Part shown: in pieces, positions 40,064-50,356 of the stretch
Layout of the letters: every line of letters begins with the position of its first letter
Numbering within the stretch: the stretch's first letter is position 1
Assembly: GCF_021283305.1 (NCBI RefSeq)
Contig: NZ_JAJSOK010000001.1
Coordinates: 62,001-126,000, forward strand
Reading direction: 5' to 3'
Length of the DNA stretch: 64,000 nucleotides
Source of the DNA: Pseudonocardia kujensis
GTDB lineage: Bacteria > Actinomycetota > Actinomycetes > Mycobacteriales > Pseudonocardiaceae
Translations under genes and position numbers: made by a program
Notes under the pieces: model-generated
What the model saw: the letters and a program-made list of their open reading frames with translations, nothing else
The model's database searches: none
Told to the model about the DNA's origin: nothing

Positions 40064-40138
40064 GACTCAGTGCCCCGGAACTGGCGACTCGCGCTACCGG
40101 AACTGCCGACTCGCGCTACCGGGACTGGCGACTCGCGG
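40064..40138. repeat. Tandem repeat array B, 22-bp period
   Basis: Three units at 40064, 40086 and 40108 (consensus GACTCGCGCTACCGGAACTG plus SC) and a partial fourth at 40130. Read on the minus strand it contains GCGAGTCGG, shared with array A. It fills the gap between two converging genes. Confidence 0.85.
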
Positions 40139-40170
40139 GAGCTCATGGCCCGACTCACGGGGTTCGGGGC

Positions 40171-43100
40171 TCAGCCGCGACGTTGGGGCGGGGGCCACTC
40201 CTGCGCCCGGGTGCGGGGCTGGGGGTTGCCCCGCCGGCGCTGGACCTGCTCCTGCGAGGCTCCCTGCCGGTCCTGCGGGGCTCCTCCTTGCCGGTCCTGC
40301 GGGCTCCCCTGCCACTCCGGCGGGCGTCCCGGCGGTCCCTGCGGGCCTTCGTGTCGCTGGCCTTCGTGCCGTTCCTGCGGGCCCGCGTGCCACTCCTGCG
40401 GACCGGCGGCCCGGACCTGGGTCGGCCGGGGGCGGGGGCCGGGGACGGTGCTCGTCCGCGAGGCGGCGTGGTCTCCGAGCCGCGCGCCGCCGGGCACCGG
40501 GGCCGGCGCACCCTGCCGCGGCACCACCGGCATCACCTCGGTCGCCGGCAGCTCGGCGATCCGCCGGGCGGTGGCCTCGGCGAGCGTCCGCGGCCGCAGG
40601 ACGGGACCCTGGCGCACGGCGTCGTCGGCCTTCTTCCGCCGGGCCGCCGCGGCGCGCTTCCCGCCCGGCAGGATCTGCAGCGGCCGCCGGGCGGCCAGGT
40701 CCTCGACCCAGCCGAAGCACGCCACCCCGATCACGATGATCACCACGGAGGTCAGGACCAGCCAGCCGCTGGAGTCCGGGAGGCCGAGCCGGTCGTTGGC
40801 CCAGGCCGCGACGTCGATGGCCGGGTTGTTGAGCAGGTAGATGGTGATCGCCCGCGCGTTGACCACGGAGATCAGCCGGCCGAGCCCGGGCACCTTGTCG
40901 ACCCAGCCCATGGCCGGGTTGACCCGCAACACCAGCAGCACGAACCCGGTCGAGACCAGGGCCTGTGCCATGGGGATCTCGTTGAGGTCGAGTCCCGCCT
41001 CCGCCGACGGGTGCCCGACGGCCCAGAACATGCCCGCTGCGATGCCGGCCGCGGCCAGCCCGAACAGGGCGGGCAGCGGGAGCTTGCGGATCATGCCCTC
41101 GCGATGCGCGAAGCCGAGCATCCAGCAGGCACCGAAGGTCACGAAGTCGAGCAGGCCGGCGCCCAGCCCGCTGGCGTCGGACAGGGGCGACCCGAGCAGG
41201 CCGTCGCCGACGACGAGGGCGAGCGGGACCAGCACGCTGATCACCGGGCTCTTCCGGAAGGCCTTGAGCATCAGCGGCGTGAGCAGCACGAACCACAGGT
41301 AGGCGCGCAGGTACCAGAGCACCTCGACGGTGTCGAAGCCCCACTCGCTGCCCGGCGGGTCCATGATCGGGAACACCCAGAAGATCAGGTCGCTCCACGG
41401 GACGCCGTTGCCGGGGCTGTCGGCCTCGGCGCCCTCGGACGCCCAGCCCTGCCAGACCATGAGCGGCACGAAGATCACGGCCATCAGCCACAGCGGCGGC
41501 AGGAGGCGGCGGATCCGCTGCCCGATGACGTCGATCGCCGGCGTCTTCCGCATCGACTGGACCATCAGCGACCCGCCCAGCGCGAACATCACACCCATGG
41601 ACGGGAAGACGATCGACAGCCAGCCGAGCCCGAGCGCGTGGTAGACGACCACGCGGACCAGCGCGAGCCCGCGCAGCGTGTCGAGCCACCGCTCCCGGCC
41701 CCGCGGTCGCGCGACGGGGGCGGGGAGCGGTGACCCGGGTTCGGCGCCGGCCCGGGGCGCGGGCACCGGGGCCACGGCGGTGGGGACCGGGCCGGGCACG
41801 GCCGGCATGCTGGGGAACGACGGGTGGCGCCCGGCCGTTCCCGCGGGCGGGACCGGTGCGGGGGAGGCCTGCGGCGAGACGAGCGCGTCGACCGCGCCGG
41901 TGCGCTTGAGCTTCTGCCAGCGCACCCGGACGCCGCTGATGGCGCTCACGACGGACTGCACGAGCACCACGTACATCAGCTGCCGGTAGACGAACTGCTG
42001 CACCGGCAGCACCCACAGCGCGCCCTTGGGTTCGCCGTCGACGTGGAAGGCGTAGATGCCGCCCGCGACCTGCAGCCCCATCATCAGCGTCCAGAGCAGC
42101 AGCGTGGTCGCCGGGTCCTCGAACAGCAGCCCGTAGAGCAGGAAGATGTCGACCAGCGGCGCCGAGAGCGGCAGCATGATCTGGAACAGCATCACGTGGG
42201 CCAGGCCCAGCCAGCCGAACGAGCCGGGCTCGCGCACCGCCCGCCGGTGCTTCCAGATGGCCTGCATGGTCCCGTAGCTCCACCGGTACCGCTGCCGCCA
42301 GAGCTGGCCCGCGGTGGCGGGCGCCTCGGTCCAGGCCAGCGCGCGGTCCTCGAACACGACCTTCCACCCGGCCCGGCCCAGGGCGATGGTGAGGTCGGTG
42401 TCCTCGGCGAGGGTGTCCTCGGACAGCCCGCCGACCTCGCGCAGCGCCTCCTTGCGGAAGGCGCCGGCGGCGCCGGGGATCGTGGTGATCGACGACGTCG
42501 TGTCCTGCACGCGGCGGTCGATCCCGAAGCCCACCACGTACTCGACGTGCTGCAGCCGGCCGATCAGGGTGTCGGTGTTGGCGACCTTGACGTTGCCCGC
42601 GACCGCGCCCACCCGCGGGTCGGCGAAGGGCTGGGCGAGGTGGCGCACGGTGTCCGGCTCGAAGACGGTGTCGCCGTCCATCATCACGACGACCTCGTAC
42701 CGCGCGTTCGCCGTGCCCGTGTTGAGCGCGGCCGGCTTGCCGGCGTTGAGCTGCCGGATCACCCGGACGTTCGGCAGGTTCAGCGACTCGACGAGCTCGG
42801 CGGTGCCGTCGGACGAGCCGTCGTCGACGACGATCACCTCGAGCGGATGGTCGTTCGCGAGGATCGACCGCACGGTCGCCTCGATGTTCTTCGACTCGTT
42901 GTACGCCGGGACGATCACCGAGACGGGCTGGGTGTACGTCGGCCCCCAGGCCCAGTTCGGGTCGCGGCGGCGCTTGTCGTGCCTGCGCGCGGCGACGACC
43001 ATCAGCACCAGCCGCAGGACGACCAGGGCCGCGACCCCCGCCAGCAGCCAGCGGGCGGCGTCGGAGACCCACCAGGCCGCGCCGATGACGCCGAGCAGCA

Positions 43101-43971
43101 GCTTGCCGAGCAGGACGTCCGTGCTGCTCGCCGCCGGCGCAGGCGGCAGGTTCATCGCCTCCTCGACGGTCTTGAACGTGTAGCCGGAGGCCTGCAGCTG
43201 GGGGATCAGCTTGTCGAGCGCCGCGATGGTCTGGGTCCGGTCACCGCCGGAGTCGTGCAGCAGGATGGTGCCGCCGGCGCCGTCCTTCGGCGTGGCGTTG
43301 CGGACGATCTGGTCGACCCCGGGCCGCTTCCAGTCCTCGCCGTCGACGTCCGTCAGCACGGTCAGGTAGCCCATGGCCCCGACCCGCTTGACGGTCTCGT
43401 AGTCGACGTTGTCCAGTGCCCCGGCGCTGGAGGAGTACGGCGGCCGCATGAGGTAGCTCGAGGTGCCGGTGGCTCCCTGGATCACGAGCTGGGCCTCGGC
43501 CATCTCGCGCTCCACCCGCCAGGCGGGCGACGTGCCGAGGTCGGGGTGCGAGAAGGAGTGGACGCCCAGCTCGCCGCCCGAGTCGTGGATCTCCTTCACC
43601 AGCTCGGGATAGCGGCTGGCCATCGAGCCGACGACGAAGAAGGTGCCCGGCACGTTGTGCTTGCGCAGGATCGAGAGGACCTGCGGTGTCCACGTGGGGT
43701 CGGGCCCGTCGTCGAAGGTGAGGACGACCGTGCCTCGCGGGATGCTCGTCGACCGCACCGGCTCGTGCTGGCCGTCGATGATCGGGCCGCCCGTGAGGAT
43801 GTCCTCGGGCACCTGGTCCGAGGAGACCGCCTCGTGGGCGCCGACCGCATCGTTGCCGATCTTGCCGGCGGTCAGGCCGCAGACGACGAGCACGACGAGG
43901 AATGCGGCGAGGAGCGAACCGACCAGCAGCCACGACGGCGCGGGCCGGACCGTCGCACGAGGGCGGGGCAC
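40171..43971 (-). CDS. Polysaccharide deacetylase / family 2 glycosyltransferase / acyltransferase-3 fusion
   Basis: 1266 residues from GTG 43971. Domains: membrane anchor (13-32); NodB-type deacetylase with TFDDGP (D87, D88), H138 and H142, RPPY (176-179) and LLHD; membrane helices; processive GT2 domain with DDG (383-385), DGD (432-434), ED (523-524) and QRYRW (560-564); more helices; acyltransferase-3 domain (about 762-1095, LRGLA, H778); Gln/Pro/Arg-rich tail (1105-1266). The first two modules resemble Streptomyces MatB, which builds a poly-GlcNAc-like coat. The added O-acyltransferase suggests one protein polymerises, deacetylates and acylates an envelope polysaccharide. Confidence 0.9.
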   Translation of the reverse strand: MPRPRATVRPAPSWLLVGSLLAAFLVVLVVCGLTAGKIGNDAVGAHEAVSSDQVPEDILTGGPIIDGQHEPVRSTSIPRGTVVLTFDDGPDPTWTPQVLSILRKHNVPGTFFVVGSMASRYPELVKEIHDSGGELGVHSFSHPDLGTSPAWRVEREMAEAQLVIQGATGTSSYLMRPPYSSSAGALDNVDYETVKRVGAMGYLTVLTDVDGEDWKRPGVDQIVRNATPKDGAGGTILLHDSGGDRTQTIAALDKLIPQLQASGYTFKTVEEAMNLPPAPAASSTDVLLGKLLLGVIGAAWWVSDAARWLLAGVAALVVLRLVLMVVAARRHDKRRRDPNWAWGPTYTQPVSVIVPAYNESKNIEATVRSILANDHPLEVIVVDDGSSDGTAELVESLNLPNVRVIRQLNAGKPAALNTGTANARYEVVVMMDGDTVFEPDTVRHLAQPFADPRVGAVAGNVKVANTDTLIGRLQHVEYVVGFGIDRRVQDTTSSITTIPGAAGAFRKEALREVGGLSEDTLAEDTDLTIALGRAGWKVVFEDRALAWTEAPATAGQLWRQRYRWSYGTMQAIWKHRRAVREPGSFGWLGLAHVMLFQIMLPLSAPLVDIFLLYGLLFEDPATTLLLWTLMMGLQVAGGIYAFHVDGEPKGALWVLPVQQFVYRQLMYVVLVQSVVSAISGVRVRWQKLKRTGAVDALVSPQASPAPVPPAGTAGRHPSFPSMPAVPGPVPTAVAPVPAPRAGAEPGSPLPAPVARPRGRERWLDTLRGLALVRVVVYHALGLGWLSIVFPSMGVMFALGGSLMVQSMRKTPAIDVIGQRIRRLLPPLWLMAVIFVPLMVWQGWASEGAEADSPGNGVPWSDLIFWVFPIMDPPGSEWGFDTVEVLWYLRAYLWFVLLTPLMLKAFRKSPVISVLVPLALVVGDGLLGSPLSDASGLGAGLLDFVTFGACWMLGFAHREGMIRKLPLPALFGLAAAGIAAGMFWAVGHPSAEAGLDLNEIPMAQALVSTGFVLLVLRVNPAMGWVDKVPGLGRLISVVNARAITIYLLNNPAIDVAAWANDRLGLPDSSGWLVLTSVVIIVIGVACFGWVEDLAARRPLQILPGGKRAAAARRKKADDAVRQGPVLRPRTLAEATARRIAELPATEVMPVVPRQGAPAPVPGGARLGDHAASRTSTVPGPRPRPTQVRAAGPQEWHAGPQERHEGQRHEGPQGPPGRPPEWQGSPQDRQGGAPQDRQGASQEQVQRRRGNPQPRTRAQEWPPPQRRG

Positions 43972-44155
43972 GGCGAACCTTTCCCGACAGGGGGGAGCGC
44001 CGCGCCGGCGGGGTCCGGGCAGCGGCCTGTCATTCGGCTCTCGACCGCCCGGCGCGCTCTGTTACAGGCCGTGACCTGAATCCCGTCCCGGCTGGGCCGA
44101 GCAGGTGAGTACTGCTACTCCGATCTGAGGCGGAGCAGGGTAGGAAAAGGGCAAA

Positions 44156-45562
44156 TCAGTCGCCGCGCTGGCGCGCCCTCGACCGGTGCGGGTCCAGGCC
44201 GGCCAGGGTCCGGCGCGGGTCCCCGGCGGGGAGCAGCATCGCGAGCCGTTCCCGCACCTCCTCGTCCGTCCGCCCGTCCTCGGTGCGCGCGTAGGACCAC
44301 AGCGCCTCGGCGTCCCCGCTGCGCAGCACGAGCGACCGGACCGCGACGGCGAGGGCGTCCCGCTCCTCGCGGACGGCGGGGGTCTCGGAGGCGGGCAGGA
44401 GCTCGCCCCGGTGCAGGTCGGCGGCCTCGCGGGCGCGGCCGTGGCGCAGCGCCTCGCGGAGGGTGAGGAAGTCGGCGTCGACGGCGGCCTGGAGCCGGTA
44501 GGGCTGCGTGCGGATGATCCCGGCGTCGAGCTGCACCCGCAGCCGGTGCATCTCCGCCCGCACCGTGACGGACTTGCCGGCGTCGCCGTAGAGGGCCGTG
44601 GCGAGCCGGTCCGCGGTGAGGCCCTCCGGGTGCAGCGCCAGCAGCGTGAGCAGCTCGGCGTGCCGCGACGAGAGCCGGACCGCCCGGCCGTCGAGCCGTG
44701 CGACCGGGCGTTCGGCCCCGAGGAAGCGCAGCGCCAGCGAGGGCCTGCGGCGTGCACCGGGGCGGTGCAGGCGCAGCAGGTAGCCCTCCGCCAGCTGCTC
44801 CAGGACGCCCTCCCCGCGGGCGCCCAGTGTGACCCTCATCCCGTCGGTGGGGTCGAGGCCGAGGTCGACCCGCTCGGCGAGCCAGCCGTCGGGCTGGGCG
44901 GCGAGGACGCGCCCGCGCGGGCTCAGGAGCGCGCCGGGCTCGTCCCGGAGACCGACCAGGTGCGGCAGGTTCCGGACGAGCAGCCGCTCGTCGCGCACCG
45001 CGATCCGCGTCTCCAGGTGCTTCTCGGCCAGTTTCGCGGCCGCGCCGACCAGGGCGAGCGTGGTCGGGTGGAAGGTGCGGGCGGGCCCGGTGATGTCGAC
45101 GACCCCGACCATCTCGCCCGAGTCGGGGTCGTGGATCGGGGCCGCCGCGCAGGTCCACGCGTGGTAGGTGCGGACGTGGTGCTCGGACGAGTGGATGCGC
45201 AACGCCCGGTCCTCGGCCAGGGCGGTGCCCATGGCGTTGGTGCCGATGGCGTCCTCGCTCCAGCGGGTGCCCTCGACGAGCCCGACCCCCTCGGCGCGGC
45301 GCAGCACGTCCTGGTGGCCCTCGCGCCACAGGATGTGTCCCTGGGCGTCCGTGACGATCATCATGTGCATCGCCTCGTCGGCGATCTGCAGCAACGTGTC
45401 CCGCAGGAGCGGCAGCACCTCGGCCAACGGGTGACCGGCGCGCACGTCGGCGACCTCGCGGTGCTCGAAGACGTGCGGCGGCGACCCGTGGTCGGGGTCG
45501 ACCCTGGCCGCCTGCGAGCGGCGCCACGAGTCGGACACCAGATCACGGATCTGCTCGCTCAT
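44156..45562 (-). CDS. GAF-domain transcriptional regulator of aldehyde dehydrogenase
   Basis: 468 residues from ATG 45562, with GGAGGGCTGAC upstream. The N-terminal ~190 residues are of the AcoR type with a GAF domain ([32 protein letters not shown]). The central AAA+ sigma-54 domain of true AcoR is absent; instead a winged-helix part (about 300-375, [32 protein letters not shown]) follows, so it should work with a sigma-70 type polymerase. It diverges from an aldehyde dehydrogenase gene that it probably activates in response to an alcohol or aldehyde. Confidence 0.85.
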   Translation of the reverse strand: MSEQIRDLVSDSWRRSQAARVDPDHGSPPHVFEHREVADVRAGHPLAEVLPLLRDTLLQIADEAMHMMIVTDAQGHILWREGHQDVLRRAEGVGLVEGTRWSEDAIGTNAMGTALAEDRALRIHSSEHHVRTYHAWTCAAAPIHDPDSGEMVGVVDITGPARTFHPTTLALVGAAAKLAEKHLETRIAVRDERLLVRNLPHLVGLRDEPGALLSPRGRVLAAQPDGWLAERVDLGLDPTDGMRVTLGARGEGVLEQLAEGYLLRLHRPGARRRPSLALRFLGAERPVARLDGRAVRLSSRHAELLTLLALHPEGLTADRLATALYGDAGKSVTVRAEMHRLRVQLDAGIIRTQPYRLQAAVDADFLTLREALRHGRAREAADLHRGELLPASETPAVREERDALAVAVRSLVLRSGDAEALWSYARTEDGRTDEEVRERLAMLLPAGDPRRTLAGLDPHRSRARQRGD

Positions 45563-45754
45563 GTCAGCCCTCCGCCGACGTCGTCGTCCCGCTCGATCGT
45601 CCTCCCACCTACGAGGACAGGCAACCCAAAGCCGTCTCCGCCCGTTCGGACTGTCCGATCGGAGGGGTCCGCATCTGCGTGCAACGCGGCTGCAACCCCT
45701 GCCTTCCTAGTGTCCGCCCTCACGAGCTGGACCCAATGTTGTGGAAGGACGGAC
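45563..45754. promoter_or_regulatory. Divergent control region of the GAF regulator and aldehyde dehydrogenase
   Basis: 192 bp. It contains the perfect palindrome CGGAC-T-GTCCG (45647-45657) and the direct repeat TGCAAC-N5-TGCAAC (about 45679-45695); either could be the activator site. Confidence 0.5.
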
Positions 45755-47277
<1,523 letters not shown>

Positions 47278-47278
<1 letters not shown>

Positions 47279-47700
47279 TGGGTGATTCCGCCGCCGACGT
47301 GGTCGAGGTCGGGGGTTCCGGCACCGAACGGGTCGCACTGACGCCCGCGGCGGCGGAACTCCTCGTCAAGCTCACCGACGTCCACGGTCCATTGATGTTC
47401 CACCAGTCCGGCGGGTGCTGCGACGGCAGTGCACCGATGTGCTACCCGGACGGGGACTTCAAGATCGGCGGGCAGGACGTCCACCTGGGCGACCTGCGCG
47501 TCGAGGGCCTGGAGAAGCCGGTCGGCTTCTACATGTCGGCCTCGCAGTACGAGTACTGGAAGCACACGCACCTCACCGTCGACGTGGTGAAGGGGCGTGG
47601 GAGCGGATTCTCGGTCGAGGCGCCGGAGGGTGTCCGGTTCCTGATCCGCTCCCGCCTGTTCACCGACGAGGAGTACGAGAAGCTCGAGTCCGAGCTCTGA
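47278..47700 (+). CDS. DUF779 protein
   Basis: 140 residues, ATG overlapping the aldehyde dehydrogenase stop. The cysteine motif SGGCCDGSAPMCYP (C47, C48, C55) and HxSGG region suggest metal binding. DUF779 genes commonly sit beside AcoD-type aldehyde dehydrogenases, implying a joint role in aldehyde oxidation, but the activity is not known. Confidence 0.92.
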
Positions 47701-47709
47701 CCGGCCGCA

Positions 47710-47767
47710 TCAGGGAGCCGTGACGCCCCGCCCGGACGCAGGCGGGTCCGGCGTCACGGCTCCCTGA
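47710..47767. terminator. Bidirectional terminator with perfect 18-bp stem
   Basis: Bases 47710-47727 (TCAGGGAGCCGTGACGCC) pair perfectly with 47750-47767; the loop holds a further CCGCC/GGCGG stem. It serves the DUF779 gene and the converging Sir2 gene, whose stop codon lies inside the right arm. Confidence 0.85.
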
Positions 47768-48587
47768 AGCCGTCCACGGCCCGGTCCAGGGCCTGCAGGG
47801 TCGCCGCCGCCGGGGCGGGGATGCCCACCCCGCGGCCGTGCCGGACCTGCGGCTCGCGGACGTTGATCCTCACCAGTGCGCCCGTCGCCGCGCTCGCCAG
47901 CTCGGCCTCGCGGCGCACGGTGGGCACGGCCGTGCCCGCCCCGATCTCGACGACCGCGAGCTCGCGCCGGTGCGCCCTGATCCACTCGTGCAGGTTCTGC
48001 AGGACGGGCCCGGAGCGGGCCGGGTCCCACTCCCAGTCGCCGAACATGAGGATGTTCGGCCTGGCCAGGGCCCCGCACGCGGGGCAGCTCGGGAGCGGCT
48101 CCCGCGCCCGCATCGTCTCCTCGTCGATCTCGGGGACGGGGCCGGCCGGCCAGATCTCCTGCCCGCAGCCGGCGAGGCACTGCAGGTGGTGGATCGAGCC
48201 GTGCACCTCGGCGACGTCGTGGGACGCGGAGAACCCGGCGACCTGGAACTGCCCGTCCACGTTCGAGGTGAACACCCGCACCGGCATCCGGTCCGCCCAC
48301 CGGCGCAGCACGGCGAACCCGGCGTGCGGCACCGTCCGCCGGTACAGCGCGAGCCGGTGGCCGTAGAAGCCCCAGGCCAGCGCCGGGTCGTCGGCGAAGT
48401 GGACCGGGTCGGCCAGCTCCTCGAACCGCAGGCCCAGGCGCGCGTACGGCGGGTACGCCCGCCAGAAGCCCTCGGTGCCGCGGAAGTCCGGCAGCCCGGA
48501 GTCGACGCCCATACCGGCGCCCGCGCAGACGAGCCGGGCGCCGGCGCCGCGGAGCAGCTGCGCGGCCTCCTCCACTGGGCTCAGCAC
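47754..48587 (-). CDS. Sir2-family NAD-dependent deacylase
   Basis: 277 residues from GTG 48587; upstream codons run into mhuD without support. NAD pocket CAGAGMGVDSGLPDFRG, TSNVDGQF, catalytic His in EVHGSIHHLQC, and a four-Cys zinc ribbon (LQCLAGCGQ and PSCPACG) are present. The Ala-Gly-Met-Gly variant and TSNVD (usually TQNVD) are slightly divergent. It removes acyl groups from lysines; the adjacent aldehyde dehydrogenase produces acids that become acyl-CoA, which may or may not be meaningful. Its last four codons form part of the terminator stem. Confidence 0.85.
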   Translation of the reverse strand: MLSPVEEAAQLLRGAGARLVCAGAGMGVDSGLPDFRGTEGFWRAYPPYARLGLRFEELADPVHFADDPALAWGFYGHRLALYRRTVPHAGFAVLRRWADRMPVRVFTSNVDGQFQVAGFSASHDVAEVHGSIHHLQCLAGCGQEIWPAGPVPEIDEETMRAREPLPSCPACGALARPNILMFGDWEWDPARSGPVLQNLHEWIRAHRRELAVVEIGAGTAVPTVRREAELASAATGALVRINVREPQVRHGRGVGIPAPAAATLQALDRAVDGFREP

Positions 48588-48612
48588 CGGGCGTTCGCTC
48601 TGCGGGCTGCGC

Positions 48613-48921
48613 TCAGAGATCGACGACCTCGAACTCGAGCAGGTCCGCGCCGCTGGCGACCGGCTTGCCACCCGCATCGGGGGCACGCTGCCCGGCGTGC
48701 GCCTCGACGGCCGGGCCGGTGCGCCACGCCTCGAACGCCTCGTCCGACTCCCAGGTGGTGACGACGAAGTAGCGGTCGTCCCCCTTCACCGGGCGGAGCA
48801 GCTGGAAGCCGAGGAAACCCGGCTGGTTGTCCACCGCGTGCTTGCGGTTGGCGAAGCGCTTCTCGAGCTCGGGGCCCGCGTTCTCGGGCACGTGGATTGC
48901 GTTGATCTTCACTACGGCCAT
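48613..48921 (-). CDS. mhuD: MhuD-type heme-degrading monooxygenase
   Basis: 102 residues, one ABM ferredoxin-like domain. MhuD of M. tuberculosis (Rv3592) opens heme to mycobilin and iron. Its active-site residues N7, W66 and H75 occur here at the same numbers (MAVVKIN, AFEAW, VEAHAG), and GFLGFQLLRPVKGDDRYFVVT is almost the mycobacterial sequence. The C-terminus has a short Pro/Asp/Gly insert before LLEFEVV. Sir2 lies 25 bp downstream. Heme iron recovery fits the iron-linked SIP gene elsewhere in the window. Confidence 0.92.
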   Translation of the reverse strand: MAVVKINAIHVPENAGPELEKRFANRKHAVDNQPGFLGFQLLRPVKGDDRYFVVTTWESDEAFEAWRTGPAVEAHAGQRAPDAGGKPVASGADLLEFEVVDL

Positions 48922-48989
48922 GCGCCCACGTTAGCCTCACCGGCGATGCCGGGGCGGCGACCGGTGCGGACGTCCGACGGGACTTCCGC

Positions 48990-49299
48990 GTGGTCGTCGA
49001 GTTCGGGGGTGTGGGTCCGCCCGTCCTGCTGCTGCACGGGCCGAGGGGCGGGCCACGACCTGGTGGCCCGTGCCCGCCGGCCGGACGCGCGAGGCCCGGT
49101 GGACCGACCTCGACGCCGTCCGCTGTCCCGCGCTGCCGGCCGGAGTCCGAAGAGTCCGTCGCCCGCCGGGGCAGGCGGCGACGATGGCGGAGCGGCTCGG
49201 GGCCGGGGTTGGGTGCCGCCCGGAACGGGACATCTGGTGCGCGCCGACGAGAAGGAGTTCCTCGCCGTCGTCGACCCCTTTCTCGCCCGATGTCGGTGA
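48990..49299 (+). pseudogene. Decayed alpha/beta hydrolase
   Basis: Hydrolase-like pieces lie in three frames. Frame of 48990: VVVEFGGVGPPVLLLHG (oxyanion HG region). Frame 1 from about 49048: GHDLVARARRPDARG. Frame 2 near 49098: WTDLDAVRCPAL and, later, ATMAERLGAG. Frame 1 again to 49299: GTGHLVRADEKEFLAVVDPFLARC, like the last helix of hydrolases. The total is about 300 bp against some 800 for an intact gene and the GxSxG nucleophile region is missing, so deletions and frameshifts have destroyed it. An intact hydrolase gene (Rv3591c) neighbours mhuD in M. tuberculosis. Confidence 0.75.
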
Positions 49300-49694
49300 C
49301 GCCCGGATCGGCTGCCACACAGCGTTTTCGGCCGGTCTCGTCCCGTCGCCCGTTCCGCACCTTGCTCCGAACGGCGGTTCCTGAATTACGTACCTGCGGG
49401 TCACGGCCATTTTGATCATTGTTTCCGCAGCTCACACAGATTGTGGTCGCCGAATGTGACCTCGGTGTACCGCATCGTCACCGGCTTGCTGAGACACACT
49501 CAGAAATGGCCTTGTGGCCCGAGTCGGCGCTGTGCAAGCCTCTGCCCACTCCATTCGGGAGCCGCGAATCCGCCGGGGCGCAGGCGAATTCCGGGTACAA
49601 CGTCGAGAGCTGCGCGCCGCCGGCCAACCCGCCGACGCGGGGTCCCGGGTCGCCGAGCCGGGACACCGGTGGGGGACGCGCCCGAGGTGTGGGG
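49300..49694. other. Upstream region of the sigma factor gene, 395 bp
   Basis: Noticeably less GC-rich than the surroundings between about 49370 and 49520. It has a small inverted repeat CTGAG/CTCAG near 49490-49504 and no convincing gene. Likely holds the sigma factor promoter. Confidence 0.5.
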
Positions 49695-50348
49695 ATGTAC
49701 CAGGAGCGGAGAAGCGTCCTGGCCGCGGACGACCCGCCCGCGGCGGAACCGGACCGGGCCGGGGGGCCCGGGGACCGGATCGACGAGCTGGTCGCGCCGG
49801 CCCGGCGGGGGGACGAGCGCGCGCTGACGGAGCTGCTCGAGCTGGTGCGGCCGCTCGTGCTGCGCTACTGCGAGAACCGGCTGCACGGATCGGCCGTGTC
49901 GGCCGAGGACGTCACGCAGGAGGTCTGCATCGCCCTCCTGCGGTCGTTGCCCACCTACCGCGACCGCGGACGGCCCTTCCTCGCGTTCGTGCACACGGTG
50001 GCGAGCCACCGGATCGCGAGCGCGTGCACCACGGCGGTCCGCACGCACGAGCGGGCGGTGGCCGACCCGCCGGAACCGGGTGGCGGCTGCGAACGCCGCG
50101 ACCAGCCGGAGCTCAACGCCCTCGACCGCGCGGCCGCCGCCGAGGTCGACCGGCTGTTGCGCCGGTTGCCCGGCCGGGCACGGGAGATCCTGCTCATGCG
50201 GGTGGTGTGGGGGCTGTCGGTGCGCGAGACGGCCGAACACCTGGCGCTGAAACCGGAGTCGGTACGGCTGCACCAGCACCGCGCCCTCCAGGCGCTGCGC
50301 CGGATGCTCGCGGGCTCGACCTGGCAGCTCCGGCCGGAAGCGGGCTGA
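49695..50348 (+). CDS. sigD: ECF sigma factor, SigD/ShbA family
   Basis: 217 residues from ATG 49695. Region 2 is SAEDVTQEVCIALLRSLPTY followed by RDRGRPFLAFVHTVASHRIA, the hallmark of the SigD/ShbA group; region 4 is LPGRAREILLMRVVWGLSVR with ETAEHLALKPESVRLH. The ~45-residue N-terminal extension is acidic and Pro-rich. It directs polymerase to a small regulon and is normally held by RsdA, whose homologue follows 8 bp downstream. No autoregulatory promoter could be assigned with confidence. Confidence 0.9.
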   Translation: MYQERRSVLAADDPPAAEPDRAGGPGDRIDELVAPARRGDERALTELLELVRPLVLRYCENRLHGSAVSAEDVTQEVCIALLRSLPTYRDRGRPFLAFVHTVASHRIASACTTAVRTHERAVADPPEPGGGCERRDQPELNALDRAAAAEVDRLLRRLPGRAREILLMRVVWGLSVRETAEHLALKPESVRLHQHRALQALRRMLAGSTWQLRPEAG

Positions 50349-50356
50349 TCCGGCCC

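Noticed and set aside
40171-43971. Nod-factor biosynthesis
   Set aside because: NodB- and NodC-like modules are present, but there is no NodA acyltransferase or nod-type neighbour; an envelope polysaccharide of MatB type is more likely.
45648-45659. 12-mer GGACTGTCCGAT as a second end of the panC-panD element
   Set aside because: No matching inverted partner lies nearby, and the core GGACTGTCC is itself a short palindrome, so chance or a regulator site is enough.
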